This document shows positions 58,979-64,000 of a stretch of 64,000 nucleotides of DNA, piece by piece; position 1 is the stretch's first letter; every line of letters begins with the position of its first letter. A program made the position numbers and the translations under genes. The notes beneath the pieces are model-generated. The model ran no database searches. It was not told the DNA's origin and worked only from the letters and a program-made list of their open reading frames with translations. Source of the stretch: Antedon mediterranea (taxonomy: Eukaryota; Echinodermata; Crinoidea; Comatulida; Antedonidae); the NCBI RefSeq assembly GCF_964355755.1, contig NC_092672.1, forward strand, positions 19,342,501 to 19,406,500, in the 5' to 3' direction.

Positions 58979-60378
58979 TTAAAAAAAAACAATTTAAATA
59001 TATTTTTTGTTTAACTAATTATTTTGCCATAAAGCATTATTGTTTGGTTTAAAAAAATAAATGCTAAACCTTCACTCTTGGATTAAAGGGGACGTAATTA
59101 CCAGCCCAAACAATGTTACAGTACTGTATAATTAAAAAATTTTATTTTAATTTCTTTAGAATACTAATATATTTAGATATTTTATTTGATCAAAATTGTT
59201 GGCAGCCAAAAATCCAATTAAAAGACCAAGGAATGATACTTCACTTATTAATTTTCCATCAAAAAAAATATAACAATTGTTGTGTGTAAGTTTATATCTA
59301 ATACAATTTGTTTTAGCCGTATTAATTAATAATTGGTTTGTAGTGAACCATTCACTAGCTTATTTAACTCTAAACTTAGTAAAAAGTTCAACAAGACATC
59401 AATATTGTTATTAAAATAAAATAAAGTTGTACTGTATCATCTGCATAAAAAAGGTTGTCTGAAAGATTTACTAATTATTAATTTGAAATAATGATTTCGG
59501 TCTGTAAAATAGCTTTAAACCAATCTAAGAAAAATACCATAGCGAAACAACTTGAAAATATCATGGTTAACAACATCAAAAAGTTTTCATACATCTAGAA
59601 AAGTACTTCATAAAATTAATTGTTTTCAAATGCAGTATTAACAGAATTAGTGAGTTCAAGAAAAGTATGTCAAAAGTGATATTGTATGCATACATTTTCC
59701 ATTATTTTTTGAAAAAAATGTGTGAAATTAAGATTGGTATAAAACTATCCGTTTTTAAATACAGGATTTACTTTTAATATGATTAGGTACAGAACCCATC
59801 ATGAATGATTAATTAATGGCATGAGATGGCTTATAATAATGGAGAAACCTTTTTAAGAATCGACATGCTCTGAACGTTTACTAGAATCCAAACTATTAAT
59901 TATATTAAGCACTTCTGTTTCAGATATAAATGAGGGGCTATTGGAGGTGGTAATTAAGAGATTACCGTAGGTCTTTGGTATTTTTAGGAATATAGAATAA
60001 CAGAGTTTTACAAATTTATGAAAAATAATCACTAAATTCTGGCTAATTATGTTTGTATGATAAAAATATTCATCATTAATTTGTTAAACATGAGGTGTAT
60101 TTCTACTTTCTTTACCAAGATTAATTACAGAATGTATTACTTCTCATTTTTTATGTTACATTAAGTCTGATTGAATTTAATTTCGTAGCATTTTTTTTTT
60201 TGAAATTTAACATTGCAGTAATAATGTTCATTAAAAATTCAAAACAAATATTACATTACAGCAATGAGTTATCGTTGAATGTTAGAATTGTATATATTAA
60301 TGCTATTTACAAAACAGGACTTGGTAGTTCTACTGTATATAGAACACCTTTTGGGGGTCGTAGTCGATTAATAATCGA
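58231..60378. repeat. 2148-bp tandem duplication, copy 1
   Basis: Runs from AGCCAACTGATTCAAGTC to GTAGTCGATTAATAATCG. The copy at 60379-62519 follows directly; differences are a handful of single bases and a small indel near 59965. It includes the DIRS RT/RNase H part and a non-LTR relic. Confidence 0.95.
59150..59870 (-). pseudogene. Non-LTR retrotransposon reverse-transcriptase relic, copy 1
   Basis: Minus-strand order matches CR1/Jockey-type reverse transcriptase: ISHLMPLINHS then MGSVPNHIKSK (about 59790-59850), FLELTNSVNTAFENN (about 59620-59660), FDVVNHDIFKLFRYGIF (about 59530-59580), the catalytic LFYADDTVQLYF (about 59420-59455), and thumb sequence with KTNCIRY and FDGKLISEVSFLGLLIG (about 59200-59320). 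Stops and frameshifts throughout; no endonuclease seen. It lies directly upstream, in the same orientation, of the DIRS relic, so the two were fused by insertion before the 2148-bp unit was duplicated. Confidence 0.8.
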
Positions 60379-61126
60379 AAGCCAACTGATTCAAGTCTTC
60401 ATGCATGCATTGAAACAACACCTCTGTTATCTATAAATATTTTAATTTCTTTTTCTTTTAAGTTAGGAGCAAATACTTGCAATGCCAATAACACACCTCT
60501 CAGTTCTCTCCACGTACAGCTTCTGACTGACTCATGCTGATTCCAGCCGAGACAAACTGCAAACGGTCATAGACCTCGCTCCACAATTCACTCCACTAGC
60601 GTCAGTAAATGTAATTGAATAATCAAAAAAAATATTTTGCTTCCAGAAAAATATCTCCTCAATAACTAGACCCCCACTCGCTGTAGTAATAAAATGCCAC
60701 AACTTGAGAAAGGGAAATTATCTTCCCCACTAAATCTCTGGACCTATAGTGAGGGAGACCCTGACCCTCTAATGAACCTAAACCAGCCATAGCCAGGTTA
60801 CAACCGGACTTAGATCCTATATTGATTTTTTGACGTTTTAACAATGTTAGAGACTTTAGTACATGCGGCATGGGAACCTCTCTTACCAACCATCGTCCAA
60901 AAATACTAGGATCCAATACATCACTAATAGGTGAAGAACCTTTGTAAAATCCTTGAATACGATAAATGGTTGAATCAAGACTATTCCACTTATATTTGGG
61001 GTAAAACATTATTTTTTTGTTTAAAATAATTGCCAAACTCTGCAATCCTCCAAAAACATAGCAAACCTCATTTAACCAACATAAAAGTGATTCACTCAGT
61101 AGTGCACAACTCACTTGGTTTGTCAA
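60379..61126 (-). pseudogene. DIRS-type relic, duplicated copy
   Basis: Contains the same 155-codon frame (61126-60659), identical in protein sequence to 58978-58511, and the same broken RNase H. The downstream WG..F segment is missing because the duplication junction lies inside the DN..VV region's following sequence. Confidence 0.65.
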
Positions 61127-61297
61127 TTAAAAAAAAACAATTTAAATATATTTTTTGTTTAACTAATTATTTTGCCATAAAGCATTATTGTTTGGTTGAA
61201 AAAAATAAATGCTAAACCTTCACTCTTGGATTAAAGGGGACGTAATTACCAGCCCAAACAATGTTACAGTACTGTATAATTAAACAATTTTATTTTA

Positions 61298-62018
61298 ATT
61301 TCTTTAGAATACTAATATATTTAGATATTTTATTTGATCAAAATTGTTGGCAGCCAAAAATCCAATTAAAAGACCAAGGAATGATACTTCACTTATTAAT
61401 TTTCCATCAAAAAAAATATAACAATAGTTGTGTGTAAGTTTATATCTAATACAATTTGTTTTAGCCGTATTAATTAATAATTGGTTTGTAGTGAACCATT
61501 CACTAGCTTACTTAACTCTAAACTTAGTAAAAAGTTCAACAAGACATCAATATTGTTATTAAAATAAAATAAAGTTGTACTGTATCATCTGCATAAAAAA
61601 GGTTGTCTGAAAGATTTACTAATTATTAATTTGAAATAATGATTTCGGTCTGTAAAATAGCTTTAAACCAATCTAAGAAAAATACCATAGCGAAACAACT
61701 TGAAAATATCATGGTTAACAACATCAAAAAGTTTTCATACATCTAGAAAAGTACTTCATAAAATTAATTGTTTTCAAATGCAGTATTAACAGAATTAGTG
61801 AGTTCAAGAAAAGTATGTCAAAAGTGATATTGTATGCATACATTTTCCATTATTTTTTGAAAAAAATGTGTAAAATTAAGATTGGTATAAAACTATCCGT
61901 TTTTAAATACAGGATTTACTTTTAATATGATTAGGTACAGAACCCATCATGAATGATTAATTAATGGCATGAGATGGCTTATAATAATGGAGAAACCTTT
62001 TTAAGAATCGACATGCTC
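61298..62018 (-). pseudogene. Non-LTR reverse-transcriptase relic, copy 2
   Basis: Same motifs offset by about 2148 bp; the catalytic YADDT is near 61579-61598. Same stops as copy 1. Confidence 0.8.
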
Positions 62019-62519
62019 TGAACGTTTACTAGAATCCAAACTATTAATTATATTAAGCACTTCTGTTTCAGATATAAATGAGGGGCTATTGGAGGTGGTA
62101 ATTAAGAGATTAGGTCTTTGGTATTTTTAGGAATATAGAATAACAGAGTTTTACAAATTTATGAAAAATAATCACTAAATTCTGGCTAATTATGTTTGTA
62201 TGCTAAAAATATTCATCATTAATTTGTTAAACATGAGGTGTATTTCTACTTTCTTTACCAAGATTAATTACAGAATGTATTACTTCTCATTTTTTATGTT
62301 ACATTAAGTCTGATTGAATTTAGTTTCGTAGCATTTTTTTTTTTGAAATTTAACATTGCAGTAATAATGTTCATTAAAAATTCAAAACAAATATTACATT
62401 ACAGCAATGAGTTATCGTTGAATGTTAGAATTGTATATATTAATGCTATTTACAAAACAGGACTTGGTAGTTCTACTGTATATAGAACACCTTTTGGGGG
62501 TCGTAGTCGATTAATAATC

Positions 62520-62830
62520 AGTGATGATAACCAATGTTCTATTGCACTCATAAATATATTATTATACTGTATGAAATAAATGGCATGACACATCAAGGAA
62601 TACTTAAAGTAAAATGGCTTTATTAAATTACCCAAGCAAATAGTATATTAATCTGGATGAAAACAGCAAAAACGCCATCATTGGAAGCTTGAATTTAGGT
62701 CACACCATGTGCACTATATAATTTTACAATTAAACAGAATAAAAATCAATCAATCAAAACGGTAAAGATTAAAGTTAAAGCTATTGTGCTGGTAAAGTAA
62801 AGTTAAATTATAAAAATGATGTCAACTTAC
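62520..62830. other. Non-coding, nothing recognised
   Basis: No downstream ZDHHC21-type exon was recognised here. Confidence 0.4.
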
Positions 62831-62947
62831 GGTAGCTATGTTAATAACCTGTGTATACACTTGCCCAACGCAAATAATTGTCAGTAGAATTGCTAGAACG
62901 AAGACGACGTACATAAACCAACGACTGTTGTGGTGGATGAATAACGA
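62831..62947 (-). CDS. ZDHHC21: ZDHHC21-like palmitoyltransferase, fourth-transmembrane exon
   Basis: On the minus strand, acceptor ATTTTTCAG|TCG (exon from 62947) and donor ACC|gtaagt (ending 62831) bound 39 codons, phase 0. The product SLFIHHNSRWFMYVVFVLAI continues LLTIICVGQVYTQVINIAT. A hydrophobic stretch of about 20 residues (YVVFVLAILLTIICVG) is followed by YTQVI, corresponding to the last membrane helix and the LFYTQL-type segment of ZDHHC21, before its cytosolic tail. DHHC enzymes attach palmitate to cysteines of target proteins at Golgi or plasma membranes. The C-terminal exon was not found at lower coordinates. Confidence 0.75.
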
Positions 62948-63819
62948 CTGAAAAATAAATTGTTATTATCTAATAATGAAGCTTTTTAATTAAATTTTAA
63001 TTTATTTCCACAATATAATTGCATATAGGAAAATAAATACAGTGAAGTAATCATGTGGGGGAGGGTCATATAAGTCAGAAAGACTTTGTTTGACCTACCC
63101 CAAGATATATAACAATAAATACAAATATATAAAAGTACATTCCAATTTCTATAAATGTAGCTACAGTATACTGTATACAAGAAACTTGCACAAACTCGGA
63201 AACTATAAACAACTTGTTTTTGCTTTAAAAAAAAAATAAATTTTACAATACAAGCTATATATTTTGTCAGTGTTTAACTTTTTACTGCATTTAAGCAGTA
63301 AAGCAGGAAAAAAACAATGTTCCTCTTGAGACTGAAGTCACATGACAACAGAAACATAAGGTAGTTATATTTGATAGCATGATAAACACCTAAATCTGTG
63401 ATAGATTGTATAGATAACATAGAGACTTGACAAGGAAAGATGGATTGAAAAAAGCAAAGGAACAGGCCTACAGAGAGCAGACAAGGGCTTAGACTCTTTG
63501 ACTCTGACCAAAGAGCACAATTATTGAAATTTAATTTGATTTGTGACAAATTGTAAAAATATTTGATATGGCACATAAAAAAAGACAATATTATATTGTG
63601 CTCTGATTGTTTTCCATTAAACTATATACTGTATATACTGTTATTTACCATATTTATTCAAATAAGTAGGGGGGGGGGGATGTTTTTTCAAAATGATGTT
63701 CTATGGGGGGTTTTCTTCGAGGGAGGTGTAAGCGGGGTGTTTAAGTACAATATTTCAAATCAAGTAATAACACATAAACAAACATCAAATTTCTATAATT
63801 GTAATTATGAATTACTTAC
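62948..63819 (-). other. Intron of the ZDHHC21-like gene
   Basis: AT-rich, 872 bp. It includes a G-rich dispersed repeat at 63648-63745; the 104-codon frame at 63274-63588 has no recognised motif. Confidence 0.7.
63648..63745. repeat. G-rich dispersed repeat
   Basis: TTTATTCAAATAAGTAGGGG .. TTCTATGGGGGG .. TTCGAGGGAGGTG resembles 30780-30880 (TACTATGGGGGCGTTTATTT) and 29411-29475 (GAGGGAGGTGCTTATTCGAG). Probably one low-copy interspersed family. Confidence 0.45.
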
Positions 63820-63958
63820 CTTATCACATGATACACAAGGTGGAAAATAGTAGAAATGTAAGATTTGAAGTGTAAATGTGTAAATACTAAGCAACGCTGC
63901 GTAAAAGACCAACAACAAAAACAACCAGTGATTGTCTTCACCGACACAATTATTAATC
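63820..63958 (-). CDS. ZDHHC21: ZDHHC21-like palmitoyltransferase, exon after the DHHC core
   Basis: On the minus strand, acceptor TTTCGTAG|G (exon from 63958) and donor AAG|gtaagt (ending 63820) bound 139 bases: one base completing a split codon, then 46 codons. The product INNCVGEDNHWLFLLLVFYA continues ALLSIYTFTLQILHFYYFPP then CVSCDK. INNCVGEDNHWLF is the conserved stretch that follows DHHC-CPW in this enzyme family, and GEDNHWLF plus HFYYFPP points to ZDHHC21 rather than other family members. The third membrane helix is LFLLLVFYAALLSIYTF. The catalytic DHHC cysteine lies in the preceding exon beyond the right edge. Assignment to ZDHHC21 is from known family sequence; orthology needs a tree. 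Confidence 0.88.
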
Positions 63959-64000
63959 CTACGAAACAATGAATAAATAATACTTTAAGTATTAAGTAAT

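Larger units (their letters stand above)
60379..62519. repeat. 2148-bp tandem duplication, copy 2
   Basis: Second copy of 58231-60378, head to tail. The part of the DIRS relic below 58231 was not included in the duplication. Confidence 0.95.

Overview
This is a stretch of an animal nuclear genome, AT-rich and almost entirely non-coding. Short phase-matched exons with GT..AG borders, kilobase introns, LINE, SINE, DIRS and hAT relics and very many small DNA transposons all point to a metazoan. The scattered palindrome TAGGCCTA, the 5S-headed SINE and the ZDHHC21-type gene fit a marine deuterostome, perhaps an echinoderm. That placement is inference, not proof. Most open frames here are chance or repeat translations; I support only two genes, both partial.

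Layout. 1-7.6 kb: cluster of Harbinger-like elements (three related copies plus a 213-bp relative) and an 83-bp tandem repeat. 8-10 kb: a TTAA-flanked 504-bp element and a 1.08-kb inverted-repeat element. 10-18 kb: a 60-bp minisatellite split by a 1.64-kb element, an array of about 95-bp palindromic units, and duplicated 300-800 bp blocks. 19.8-57.2 kb: an ankyrin-repeat gene on the + strand. It has five recognised coding exons (20562-20612, 21393-21467, 23358-23456, 37030-37128, 49662-49760), all phase 0. The last three are exactly 99 bp, so one exon encodes one 33-residue ankyrin repeat. Its huge introns hold a Tx1/L1-like LINE 3' end, DNA elements, a hAT relic and a 5S-derived SINE. Exons 4 and 5 sit in two copies of a recent segmental duplication (33910-41814 and 48421-55539), followed by a partial third copy (55771-57162). 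An older, interrupted copy of part of the unit lies at 27.4-30.8 kb. 57.8-62.5 kb: DIRS-type and non-LTR retrotransposon relics in a 2148-bp tandem duplication. 62.8-64 kb: two exons of a ZDHHC21-like palmitoyltransferase on the - strand, whose DHHC core and N-terminus lie beyond the right edge.

The most interesting signal is in the ankyrin duplication. The two copies are nearly identical in the introns next to the exon, yet the 99-bp exons differ at six bases, every one of them amino-acid changing and mostly at variable, surface-exposed positions of the ankyrin fold. Each unit also carries a frame-broken ankyrin exon. Because the copies are so alike, each is an empty-site control for the other: two members of a CTCCGGAG-rich element family entered only copy 2, and a 617-bp element with a 10-bp target duplication entered only copy 1.
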